Positions 30,009-37,592 of a DNA stretch of 64,000 bases are shown here, piece after piece. The DNA is taken from positions 2,418,001 through 2,482,000 of the forward strand of contig NZ_CP052766.1 of assembly GCF_002499975.2 (NCBI RefSeq), read 5' to 3'. Under the pieces are notes generated by a model. It was not told the DNA's origin. It saw only the letters and a program-made list of their open reading frames with translations, and searched no databases. Source of the stretch: Alteromonas pelagimontana (GTDB lineage: Bacteria > Pseudomonadota > Gammaproteobacteria > Enterobacterales > Alteromonadaceae). The first letter of the stretch is position 1. Every line of letters begins with the position of its first letter. The position numbers were made by a program, and so were the translations under genes.

Positions 30009-30524
30009 TCAAAATTTCAATAAATCTTTCTCAATATCCTTCCACTTTCCAAATGCATATATTTTATTATCGACAACTTCAACCAGCTTTACATATTTAA
30101 AAGGATAGTAGCCACTATCACCGTCAGCTGCCATAAAGCTTTTTCTTGAAGCTAGTATGAATTTATCGCCAATGTCCTTAAAAGGAAAAAGGGTCTGGTA
30201 GTCTTTAAAGGTACTTAGAATATTTTGACCACACGTATCTGATTGCGGCTTCTCGTACAATATCGCAAAATAGTTTTCAACACCCGACATTAAATCAACT
30301 TCATTTGTGACCCGAAACTTAAATTCCTCATCGATACCTTTGAAAACTTTTAAGGGCTCAGCGGTGACTATATAGCCACACATTTCACTTTTTTCGATGT
30401 TAACAACTTTGACAACACCAGTAAAATCTGAATGCCTAACCAAAGGTTCTAAAGCAATTTTCTCAACTTTTGCTTGAGTTTCTAACGTAACGAAAAGAAG
30501 TATTAATAAAATGTATTTAATCAT
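30009..30524 (-). CDS. Small exported two-cysteine protein, copy 4
   Basis: A 171-residue protein starting at the ATG 30524 (MIKYILLILLFVTLETQA, signal peptide). Mature blocks: HSDFTGVVKVVNI, CGYIVTAEPLKVFKGIDE, second Cys (DTCGQN), TLFPFKDIG, ASRKSFMAADGD and KIYAFGKWKDIE. More diverged than copies 2 and 3. It is the only copy whose upstream peptidase gene is still largely intact; the peptidase stop lies one base before this ATG, indicating translational coupling. The pairing suggests a functional link. Confidence 0.75.
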   Translation of the reverse strand: MIKYILLILLFVTLETQAKVEKIALEPLVRHSDFTGVVKVVNIEKSEMCGYIVTAEPLKVFKGIDEEFKFRVTNEVDLMSGVENYFAILYEKPQSDTCGQNILSTFKDYQTLFPFKDIGDKFILASRKSFMAADGDSGYYPFKYVKLVEVVDNKIYAFGKWKDIEKDLLKF

Positions 30525-30525
30525 G

Positions 30526-30933
30526 TTACCAACCCAGTTTTTCAAGAGCGAATTTATCGGCTTGGAATTCTTGATCCCCAGCTTCGAGATGACCAATTTC
30601 GTGCATAATAACAAACAGCGCATGTTGTTCTGAGGACCATGTAAAGCGTCTGCCTCCAATAAAACTAATAAATTCCTTCGCAGCGCCAGCATAGACCATT
30701 ATTTTATTTAATTGATCATCCGCTAAGCCATTTATAGGTATATAGCTGTTATCCCAATTTTTAACCACAAATTCAATAGCCTCTTCTTCAGCATCGAATT
30801 TCTCAAGCGTAGATTTTATTCCTTTTCCATCAGAATTAACTTTTATAGCAGCAAATTGATCAGAAGGAAGTACCCTCGAATACCCCATTAATAGATTTGC
30901 TTTGTTTAAGGTTGATATAGCTGAAGCAAACAC
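30526..30933 (-). CDS. Small HExxH metallopeptidase-like protein, partner of copy 4
   Basis: A 135-codon frame from GTG 30933 ending HALFVIMHEIGH, then LEAGDQEFQADKFALEKLGW. HEIGH supplies two zinc His and the catalytic Glu; the Glu of EFQAD is a plausible third ligand, an arrangement recalling ImmA/IrrE-type (M78-like) zincins with a very short spacer. Reading upstream of 30933 continues with a GGLTPELDVPIPINCD segment that is also found in the relic at 29.3 kb, so coding extends upstream and the true start is not 30933. A single-base shift in a G5 run at about 30980 may separate it from the small frame at 30975-31085. Confidence 0.6.
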   Translation of the reverse strand: MFASAISTLNKANLLMGYSRVLPSDQFAAIKVNSDGKGIKSTLEKFDAEEEAIEFVVKNWDNSYIPINGLADDQLNKIMVYAGAAKEFISFIGGRRFTWSSEQHALFVIMHEIGHLEAGDQEFQADKFALEKLGW

Positions 30934-30974
30934 GACATCACAATTGATCGGTATTGGTACATCCAGTTCAGGTG

Positions 30975-31085
30975 TTAATCCCCCTTTGGCAACGGGCCAA
31001 GTAAGTCTGTTAACGATTGGGGATCGCTGAGAACATAGTTAATGGCAAAGCACCTCATTGTGCAGAATTGCCGTGGGAATTTCAT
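30975..31085 (-). CDS. 36-codon frame, possible N-terminal part of the peptidase
   Basis: MKFPRQF... ending LLGPLPKGD, with AAGG about 10 bases before the ATG at 31085. One extra G in the G5 run at 30980-30984 would fuse it in frame (…LGPLPKGG then LTPELDV) to the peptidase, giving about 186 residues. Alternatively it is an unrelated short peptide. No signal peptide is visible. Confidence 0.35.
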   Translation of the reverse strand: MKFPRQFCTMRCFAINYVLSDPQSLTDLLGPLPKGD

Positions 31086-31101
31086 ATCGACAGGCCTTGG
31101 A

Positions 31102-31482
31102 TCAGCGCCGCTTTATTAGGTTGTGTAGTATAAGTTCGAAAGCTAACACAGCGAAAGAAAATGCTGAAGCGTAAAATATTCCAAAAATGAAAGCTAAGCT
31201 TCTTCCTGCATCATTTGTTACAGCATCCATGGCACTTTCTTGCTCACTAGTTATCTCTTCGCCAGTGAAAAATCCATCATTATTCAAATCATAAAGTGAT
31301 AGTGAGTAATCTAAGTATTGTGTATAAATAAACGCCAGAAAAATATGAATAAAATAAAATACAGTAAAAGAAACAAAATACAGCGTTCGTTTACTATTTG
31401 AACTTCTTTTTTTCCTATATATATATACTGAAAAAATAGAAAATACAAAACTCATGATAGGGATTGACATTCCGGCTTCCAT
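31102..31482 (-). CDS. Hypothetical membrane protein with an EF-hand-like loop
   Basis: A 126-residue protein I do not recognise. Three hydrophobic segments (about 4-23, 33-54 and 94-118) surround a polar stretch with DLNNDGFFTGEE, a canonical 12-residue EF-hand calcium loop pattern (D-x-N-x-D-G-x-x-x-x-E-E). Such single loops occur in bacterial calcium sensors and dockerin-like proteins. It lies 17 bp upstream of the small frame ending the peptidase module and on the same strand. Role unknown. Confidence 0.5.
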   Translation of the reverse strand: MEAGMSIPIMSFVFSIFSVYIYRKKRSSNSKRTLYFVSFTVFYFIHIFLAFIYTQYLDYSLSLYDLNNDGFFTGEEITSEQESAMDAVTNDAGRSLAFIFGIFYASAFSFAVLAFELILHNLIKRR

Positions 31483-31566
31483 TGATTATATGATTTTTCA
31501 GGTTTATGTTGTTTTGCATGTACTACTATTACACCCACTATTATATTCAATATATCGCTCCACTCC

Positions 31567-31672
31567 ATGATAAACCGCGTCTATCTAATTCACTAAAGGG
31601 CCATAAATCTGGCTCTTTAGTGAATATAAAAAGGTGCATAAATAGCCATCTACTCCATCACTGGTTTATCAT
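31567..31672. repeat. Nested inverted repeats, 106 bp
   Basis: Outer arms ATGATAAACC (31567-31576) and GGTTTATCAT (31663-31672) are perfect. Inside, 31588-31602 and 31611-31625 form a 15-bp stem (ATTCACTAAAGGGCC / GGCTCTTTAGTGAAT) with one G-T pair and an 8-base loop. It lies between two minus-strand island genes and lacks a T run. Could be a small non-autonomous element or transcript-end structure. Confidence 0.7.
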
Positions 31673-31686
31673 ACCGATTTTGGATA

Positions 31687-32208
31687 TCATTCCCCATTAG
31701 CAGTTTTACATTCTGACAAAAACTCTCTCACCAGAAACGTTTCTTTCAGTGAAGTAATCTTATATTGCCATTTATCCCTATTAGAAAAATCGGAAACAAA
31801 AGTCGGAAGCGTTTTCTCATCTCCAATATAGATGAGGTTCATCCAGATACTACCTCTTATAGCTCTAACACCATAAGAGGATATTCTTAAATTTTCAATG
31901 TTCTCACATAATATCGCCTTTTTGAAATCATTAGAAATTATGAATTCAACTTTCTCTACAAACTCTTCCTCATTATTTACTTGGTAGGTAGCGCCCTTAT
32001 ATTCATATGAAATAGGAAATGAAATTTTACTTGCCAAGTCAGCATAATCCTCCTCTTTAATATTTCTCTGTATAGAGAAAAAAAACTCTTCAAACTCAGA
32101 TTCATTATCAATTCCCGCTACTTCATAGCGGCTTTTTTCCTCTGCATAAGTTGACAAAGAAAAAAATTGAAGTGATATGGTGAAAGCGATAACTTTCCAA
32201 AAGATCAT
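31687..32208 (-). CDS. Exported hypothetical protein
   Basis: A 173-residue protein with a signal peptide ending STYA|EEK. The mature part (EFEEFFFSIQRN, EDYADLASKISFPISYEY, a Cys, YGVRAIRGSIWMNLIY) has the look of a small secreted NTF2-like or cystatin-size domain, but I do not recognise a family. The ATG at 32208 follows AGGAG by seven bases. The frame continues upstream through an 8-bp simple repeat, which would add an unlikely N-terminal extension. Confidence 0.6.
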   Translation of the reverse strand: MIFWKVIAFTISLQFFSLSTYAEEKSRYEVAGIDNESEFEEFFFSIQRNIKEEDYADLASKISFPISYEYKGATYQVNNEEEFVEKVEFIISNDFKKAILCENIENLRISSYGVRAIRGSIWMNLIYIGDEKTLPTFVSDFSNRDKWQYKITSLKETFLVREFLSECKTANGE

Positions 32209-32217
32209 GGGTACACT

Positions 32218-32257
32218 CCTGTTTCCCTGTTTCCCTGTTTCCCTGTTTCCCTGTTTC
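32218..32257. repeat. 8-bp simple sequence repeat upstream of the exported protein gene
   Basis: GTTTCCCT repeated four times plus part copies at both ends (40 bp), ending 10 bases before the start codon of the minus-strand gene and adjoining its ribosome site. The unit length is not a multiple of three. Confidence 0.9.
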
Positions 32258-32901
32258 AAATAGGGCTATTTAGTCAGCTCTTCTATCCTCTAGTCCTCGT
32301 CTCACTACCCCCCGCTAATCTAAATTCTGCCCATTCGTTTTTTTGCTTTTGACCTCGAATTCGGATAATCAGTGCACCATTCATTATTAAACGGTAAAAG
32401 AGATAAATTGCCTGTAGGTGGTACTCTATAGTCGCCGAACAAATAGAAGTATATACCATGAGTTACAAGCGGTTGAGCGAAGGGCAACGATACCAGCTCT
32501 AAGCTTATTTGGTCCAGGGATCCAGCTACCGGGAGACTGGGAAGCGGTTGGGAGCTGACTTTGGGGGGATGTGGTAAGGTAGTTGAAAGGATGGGCGTCA
32601 GTACCAATGACGTCATTCAAAGAAGAGAGGCAATGTCGACTAAGCCTTGGCTTTTCGAGCCTAATCATTTCTGGTCTGAGCTACAGAGTTGAAACTGTAG
32701 ACGTTGCAATTAACCTCTTCATCGACATAGCATTAACGCTGGGGCACTGTCGCCTTACCACCTGGCAGATCAAAAAAATCATTCTCCTTCCTATTAGCGC
32801 CTGATTATTGTCGGAATAATTATATGCTGCGTAAGTCACTCAATACTTGCTCTACCTGCCCGAATTCGTTCTAATAACGTCAATATTGATAGGAAGTTTC
32901 T
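32258..32901. other. Degenerate gap at the right edge of the island
   Basis: About 640 bp without an intact gene. It holds the IS30-like relic at 32458-32526 and otherwise short frames with no family features. The base composition returns toward that of the flanking DNA here. Confidence 0.5.
32458..32560 (+). pseudogene. IS30-type transposase N-terminal relic
   Basis: MSYKRLSEGQRYQL then a stop, followed in the next frame by AYLVQGSSYRETGKRLGAD. Together these match the start of IS30-family transposases (MSYxxLTExQRYQI, then a helix-turn-helix with GxSxxEIAxxLG). No transposase core follows. Confidence 0.5.
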
Positions 32902-33759
32902 ATGACCTTTTTTTCCCGAATATGCTTTTTGCTTGGGCTTTGCTGTGGGATCGGTGGCTGTGCAATTGACGTTAGTTCTTCCAGTTACATTTACCAGACC
33001 AGTGCGCCTTCCCCTCTAGATACAACCGAATTACTGCAAGCCGTAAATAAAGATGAAGCGGCGGTTTCTATAACAACCGTTGAATTGACTAACGCGCAAG
33101 GCCTGACATTAACGGGAGTTGCGGTTTCTTATCCAAAGCCTGTCGTAAACATTGTATTTTATGCCGGCAATGGAATGACCATCAGCAAAGCCTCTGGCAT
33201 TTTGCATGAATTTGGGAAAATTCCCGCTAACATATTGTGGATTGATTATCAGGGTATGGGCGCAAGCGCTGCCGCACCCAGAGTGCTGGTAGATAATTTA
33301 AAAGCCGACGCGTTACAAGTGTTCGATTATGGCAAAGAAGTATTTCCAAAAAACATTCCCACCATAGTTCACGGGTTAAGTATGGGAAGCCTATTTGCTA
33401 CTTATGTTGCCAATAAAAGAGAAGTGGACGGCGTAGTGCTCGACAGTGCCATTAGCTCGGTTTCTGATGTGGCTCAAAATCTTGTGCCTCAATGGACAAA
33501 AGTTTTTACTAACTTAAAGATATCGCCTGAACTGGCAATTATTGATAACAGCGAATATCTGGCGAGATATAGAGGACCTTTGTTAATGCTGGTGGGAGAC
33601 CGCGATCAAATGACGCCCATTTCCTTTAGTCGCGAGTTGTTTCGCCAATCCGCAAGCACGAATAAATCGATTTATGTAGTGTTGGGCGGTAAACACGGTA
33701 AATTGATGCGCAACGAGGCAGCAGTTATTCGTTATCAAACATTTATAGAAACGCTGTAG
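32902..33759 (+). CDS. Alpha/beta-hydrolase, probable lipoprotein
   Basis: A 285-residue alpha/beta-hydrolase-fold protein. The nucleophile elbow reads HGLSMGS, with acid Asp in VGDRDQMTP and His in GGKHGKL near the C-terminus. The N-terminal hydrophobic segment ends in GIGGCAID, a plausible lipobox, so it is probably anchored in the envelope. AGGAAG lies upstream of ATG 32902. It is similar in layout to BAAT/YfhR-type hydrolases of unknown substrate. It borders the island, followed by a convergent GNAT gene. Confidence 0.85.
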   Translation: MTFFSRICFLLGLCCGIGGCAIDVSSSSYIYQTSAPSPLDTTELLQAVNKDEAAVSITTVELTNAQGLTLTGVAVSYPKPVVNIVFYAGNGMTISKASGILHEFGKIPANILWIDYQGMGASAAAPRVLVDNLKADALQVFDYGKEVFPKNIPTIVHGLSMGSLFATYVANKREVDGVVLDSAISSVSDVAQNLVPQWTKVFTNLKISPELAIIDNSEYLARYRGPLLMLVGDRDQMTPISFSRELFRQSASTNKSIYVVLGGKHGKLMRNEAAVIRYQTFIETL

Positions 33760-33868
33760 CTTAAACTAAAGGAAACAGGAATAAGGAAGAATATTCCCAT
33801 TCATCGGGAAAGCGTGACGCCGCCCGGAAGCTTATGTAGAAATTTTAGAGCCTGCAGAAGTCCTTAAT

Positions 33869-34405
33869 TTATCTGTGCTTCCCGTTAACTAAAGAGGTAA
33901 GAACATGGTCCTCCCACTGCCCATTTATCTTCAGATATTTTCTCGCAAAGCCCTCTTTTACAAAACCTAATTTGCGCAATAGTTCCTCCGAACGCCGGTT
34001 TTGCGGCATATAATTAGCCATTATTCGATTGAGGCATAAATCGTCAAAAGCGTAGTTGATGGCCTGTTTACACAGTGCTTGCATCAATCCTTTTCCTTCG
34101 TATGGCGCCGATACCGCATATCCTATATTACATGCCTGAAAAGGACCTCTTACGATATTGGTTAACGCGCAAATCCCAAGCACCTCAGTGTTGTTAGCAA
34201 TAATGAAGTAGAAGGCACTCTTCGATGCTAAACGTTTCTTCCAAGCTTCCACGAAATGGTGGTCCTCGTTTCTGCGAGGTTCCCACGGACGTAAATGTTC
34301 TGTATTGACTTTATAGAACGAAGAAATCGCTTCGGCATTATCAGGTGATGCTAGTATTGCTTCCATGCGGTTCAACAGCCACTGCCTAGCAGGTGGCGAA
34401 GACAC
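33869..34405 (-). CDS. RimJ/RimL-type GNAT acetyltransferase
   Basis: A 178-residue GNAT of the ribosomal-protein-alanine acetyltransferase type: TEHLRPWEPRRNEDH in the N-terminal part, IGYAVSAPYEGKGLMQALCKQ as the acetyl-CoA loop and NRRSEELLRKLGFVKEGFARKYLKING, quoted in pieces as NRRSEELLRKLGF and GFARKYLKING. Probably RimJ (N-acetylates ribosomal protein S5) or a related enzyme. The start is GTG at 34405. Confidence 0.85.
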   Translation of the reverse strand: MSSPPARQWLLNRMEAILASPDNAEAISSFYKVNTEHLRPWEPRRNEDHHFVEAWKKRLASKSAFYFIIANNTEVLGICALTNIVRGPFQACNIGYAVSAPYEGKGLMQALCKQAINYAFDDLCLNRIMANYMPQNRRSEELLRKLGFVKEGFARKYLKINGQWEDHVLTSLVNGKHR

Positions 34406-34436
34406 TTTGACAACTCTAAATTACTGGTTCAAAAAA

Positions 34437-34673
34437 CTACCGCATTGAAAGAAGTTGACGCGGTTTAAGGTTCATCTGCTCTTCCATTTTTTCAATTTTG
34501 GAAACCAGTCGTTCATTGGATACATTAACCTTATCCACACGGTTTTGCAGATGATTGACTTGTAAACTTAAGGCTTCATTGTTGTCGTTAAGCTTGTCCA
34601 TCACTGCAAACTGAAGCGCGATGACCGTAACAAAGGCGGCTGAAGCCGCAATATTTTTGGCGAGTTTTTTCAT
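34437..34673 (-). CDS. Small membrane-anchored coiled-coil protein
   Basis: A 78-residue protein: one N-terminal transmembrane helix (about 9-26) followed by a heptad-rich stretch (LSLQVNHLQNRVDKVNVSNERLVSKIEKMEEQ, given here by its ends LSLQVNHLQNRV and IEKMEEQM) likely to coil. The ATG at 34673 follows AAGGA by five bases; the frame is open to 34700. No family recognised. Confidence 0.55.
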   Translation of the reverse strand: MKKLAKNIAASAAFVTVIALQFAVMDKLNDNNEALSLQVNHLQNRVDKVNVSNERLVSKIEKMEEQMNLKPRQLLSMR

Positions 34674-34799
34674 ACTGTTCCTTGTTTGATGTTTGTTCAA
34701 TCCTAATAAAGTTGACGGTTAATTTCACTACCAATCACACAATACAACCCTGAAACGAGCCTAACATGGCCCGTTTCAAAGTAACGTACTTTTAAGCGA

Positions 34800-36338
34800 T
34801 CAATTAAGTGCTACCACCACTACAGATTTTGCTGGCAACTGAACTTGATTGGCTTTGGCAGTAAACTGCTTTGGCGCAACCACACTTTTTTGTTTAAAAG
34901 TGTTTTTATCAGTGATGGCGTCACTGGTGAGGATTCTGCCGGTCAGTTTTGATACTTTCTTGCCGCTAAGATCTAATGTCACTTTAGCTTCTTCGGTGGG
35001 ATCAAGATTAACTAACGCGAGGTAGGTTTTGCCGTCTTTTCCCTTAGCCAGAGAAGCCGTTACTGCTGGCAGCTTTTCACCGTCTACGACGTAATCATCA
35101 CTCTCAATGGTGAATGGAATCGAGGTGGAATCCTGAAACACCTGATAGAGATCGTAAGCGTAGTAGGTGGGAGTAAGCAGCATATCTTCGCCATCGGTTA
35201 ACACCATGGCCTGTAGCACGTTCACCATTTGGGCAATGTTAGTCATGTGTACACGTTCAGCATAATCATGAAAAATATTGAAGTTAACTGCGGCAACCAC
35301 GGCATCGCGAAGAGTATTTTGCTGATAAAGAAAACCCGGTTCCTTTCCTTCTTCGGCGTCGTACCATGTACCCCATTCGTCAACATAAAAACCTAACTTG
35401 CCTTCAGGATCGTTTTTATCCAGTTTGGCGATGTTATCTTCTAAGTACTTATCCATTCGCATAGTACGTTCAAGGGTCTTAAACCACATGTTATTGTCAA
35501 ACTCTGTGGCACTGCCTTTTTCCTTCCATTCGCTGGTGGGTAAGGTATAGAAGTGGTAGCTGATGCCGTCCATATTGCTATCAATATTGGCGCTAAGTAC
35601 ATCTGTCCATTGCGTATCTTCAGTATGACCACCACTCGCTACCAGTTTAGGCATTTTCCCTGGAGGCGTTTTCATAAAGGTTGCGTACTGGCGATAAAGA
35701 TCAACGTAATACTGCGGACGCATATTGCCACCACAGCCCCAGGACTCATTTCCTATTCCAAAATAAGCGATATCCCAGGGTTCATCGCGACCATTTTCAC
35801 GACGTTCATTGGCGAGGGTGGAATTCTTGTCGGAGGTCATATACTCCATCCATTCCGCCATTTCCTGCACAGTGCCGCTACCAAGGTTGCCGTTGATATA
35901 AGCATCTGCACCCAGTAGTTCAACAAAGTCGAAAAACTCATGAGTGCCTACGGCATTATTTTCTTCCACTCCGCCCCAGTGGGTATTGACTTTGATTGGC
36001 CGCTTGTCCTGCGGACCGACCCCTTCCCGCCAATGGTATTCATCAGCGAAGCAGCCACCAGGCCAGCGTACCAAGGGCACATGAATAGCCTTTAATGCAT
36101 CCAGCACATCATTACGGAAGCCTTTGGTATTGGGAATAGGTGAGTCTTTGCCTACCCAAATTCCCTCATAAATGCCACGGCCAAGATGTTCGGCAAACTG
36201 ACCATAAATATCTTTATTGATAACCGGACCGGTTTTACTTAAATCGGCGGTTATTACTACTTCATGAGGTTTGGCCCAGGCGGCACTAACGATGAGCGCG
36301 GAAGATAAAATCGTTCCGGCAATAATACGTAATTTCAT
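34800..36338 (-). CDS. Secreted GH51 alpha-L-arabinofuranosidase
   Basis: A 512-residue exported GH51 enzyme that removes terminal alpha-L-arabinofuranose from arabinan or arabinoxylan. Signal peptide ends AWA|K at about 22. The family's acid/base Glu is E198 in GIGNESWGCGG and the nucleophile E321 in FYVDEWGTWY; RWPGGCFADEYHW at about 91 is the usual substrate loop. Length and the C-terminal beta-domain fit the family. It is 9 bp after the GH43 gene at 36348 and so second in a minus-strand operon, divergent from the endo-arabinanase gene. Confidence 0.97.
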   Translation of the reverse strand: MKLRIIAGTILSSALIVSAAWAKPHEVVITADLSKTGPVINKDIYGQFAEHLGRGIYEGIWVGKDSPIPNTKGFRNDVLDALKAIHVPLVRWPGGCFADEYHWREGVGPQDKRPIKVNTHWGGVEENNAVGTHEFFDFVELLGADAYINGNLGSGTVQEMAEWMEYMTSDKNSTLANERRENGRDEPWDIAYFGIGNESWGCGGNMRPQYYVDLYRQYATFMKTPPGKMPKLVASGGHTEDTQWTDVLSANIDSNMDGISYHFYTLPTSEWKEKGSATEFDNNMWFKTLERTMRMDKYLEDNIAKLDKNDPEGKLGFYVDEWGTWYDAEEGKEPGFLYQQNTLRDAVVAAVNFNIFHDYAERVHMTNIAQMVNVLQAMVLTDGEDMLLTPTYYAYDLYQVFQDSTSIPFTIESDDYVVDGEKLPAVTASLAKGKDGKTYLALVNLDPTEEAKVTLDLSGKKVSKLTGRILTSDAITDKNTFKQKSVVAPKQFTAKANQVQLPAKSVVVVALN

Positions 36339-36347
36339 GATGCTTCC

Positions 36348-37304
36348 TTATTTAGAGTTCTGAATACCTTCAGTAGTCATAATGACACGTTGTAAGGTGC
36401 CATCTTCGTTGTAAACCAATGGATCAATGGCAACTGATCGGCGAAAGCGACCGCCACTGGACTCTTTACCTTTTGGCGGTACTGCGCCGGTATGATAGAT
36501 AAAGTAGTCCTTACCTTTAAACTCGATAATGGACTGATGGTTGGTTTCTGTGTTGCCAGCAATTTCATTTAAAATCCCTTTATACTCCCAGGGACCTTCA
36601 ATATTCTTACTCATCGCATAACAAATCTTTTCCGGAAATTCACAAGCATAGGATAAATAATAGTTTTCGCCTTTCTTATGGACCCAGGATGCCTCTGTAT
36701 AATTAGGCACGTCGATAACGTGAATTTCGCCGTCTACTTCGGTCAGGTTATCTTTCAGCTTCACATATTTTGGTACCAGATTGCCAAAGAACATGTAAGC
36801 AGAACCATCATCATCGATGAAAACTGCAGGGTCGATATCATCCCAGTCGTTGGGCGTTTGTTTGGTCATGTCGTCGGTGATAAGCGCGTGGCCGATAGCA
36901 TCTTTAAACGGACCGGTAGGGGAATCAGACACCGCCACACCAATAGCAAAGCCTGGTTTGGTTTCGTCATGTCTCACTGTGGTGAAGAAGTAAAACTTGC
37001 CGTCTTTTTCAATCATATGGGCCGCCCAGGCGTCACCTTTTGCCCATTTGAAATCAGTGGCTTGCATAATCGGGCCATGCTTTTTCCAGTTAACCATATC
37101 TGTTGAGGAAAATGCCAGCCAGTCGTGCATTTCAAAGAATACATCGTTATTGGGTGCCTCATCATGACCGGTATACAGGTAAACGGTATCGTTATGCACC
37201 ATCGCCGCAGGGTCGGCGGTGAAAACATCTGTAAAAAGCGGGTTATCAGCCGCAGCCTGCGCACTAAAAATAAAAGCTGCTGAGGTTATAAGTAACTTCT
37301 TCAT
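36348..37304 (-). CDS. Secreted GH43 arabinofuranosidase/xylosidase-like enzyme
   Basis: A 318-residue exported five-bladed propeller enzyme; signal peptide about 1-19 (SAQAAA|D). Catalytic triad by pattern: base D31 (FTADPAAMV), pKa-modulating D158 (DIDPAVF) and acid E204 (NYTEASWV). The family members with this TADPAAMVHNDTVYLYTGHDEA start (parts TADPAAMV and YLYTGHDE) are arabinofuranosidases or beta-xylosidases; specificity cannot be read from sequence. First gene of the unit with GH51; its promoter shares the region 37305-37592 with the endo-arabinanase gene. Confidence 0.92.
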   Translation of the reverse strand: MKKLLITSAAFIFSAQAAADNPLFTDVFTADPAAMVHNDTVYLYTGHDEAPNNDVFFEMHDWLAFSSTDMVNWKKHGPIMQATDFKWAKGDAWAAHMIEKDGKFYFFTTVRHDETKPGFAIGVAVSDSPTGPFKDAIGHALITDDMTKQTPNDWDDIDPAVFIDDDGSAYMFFGNLVPKYVKLKDNLTEVDGEIHVIDVPNYTEASWVHKKGENYYLSYACEFPEKICYAMSKNIEGPWEYKGILNEIAGNTETNHQSIIEFKGKDYFIYHTGAVPPKGKESSGGRFRRSVAIDPLVYNEDGTLQRVIMTTEGIQNSK

Positions 37305-37477
37305 GTGAATTCCTTGTATCGAGAATTTAAATGCCTCTCAGGAAAAAGCATTCGTTAAAACTGCACCTACTTCTCATCCGAACTTTGCGTCTAATGTTAG
37401 CAAGTTGTAAAAATCTATGTAAAAAAATCGTATATAAGTCTTGTGTTATTTATTGCAAAGATGTAAATATCGTACAG

Positions 37478-37490
37478 TAATATTGTAATA
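37478..37490. promoter_or_regulatory. Candidate operator in the divergent GH43 promoter region
   Basis: TAATATTGTAATA fits TAnTATnATAnTA with one mismatch (position 8). It lies about 103 bp before the endo-arabinanase ATG and 174 bp before the GH43 gene on the other strand, so it may serve both directions. Confidence 0.4.
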
Positions 37491-37592
37491 CTAAATCGAT
37501 TTTCAATAAAACAATGAAAACAGTTTGTTTGCAAGACCAATTACTGATTGAAAATTTCAATCACTCTTAACAAAGATCTGAGGGAAACAGCA

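Noticed and set aside
28413..30524. Lipoprotein or pilin family for the island paralogues
   Set aside because: No lipobox Cys at the signal end and no pilin-like N-terminal helix; the two conserved Cys are internal.
31567..31672. Integron attC site
   Set aside because: GGTTTATC does not match the GTTRRRY core, so cassette origin is unsupported.
31506..31700. 64-codon plus-strand frame in the island
   Set aside because: It runs through the nested inverted repeats and has no ribosome site, family pattern or sensible composition.
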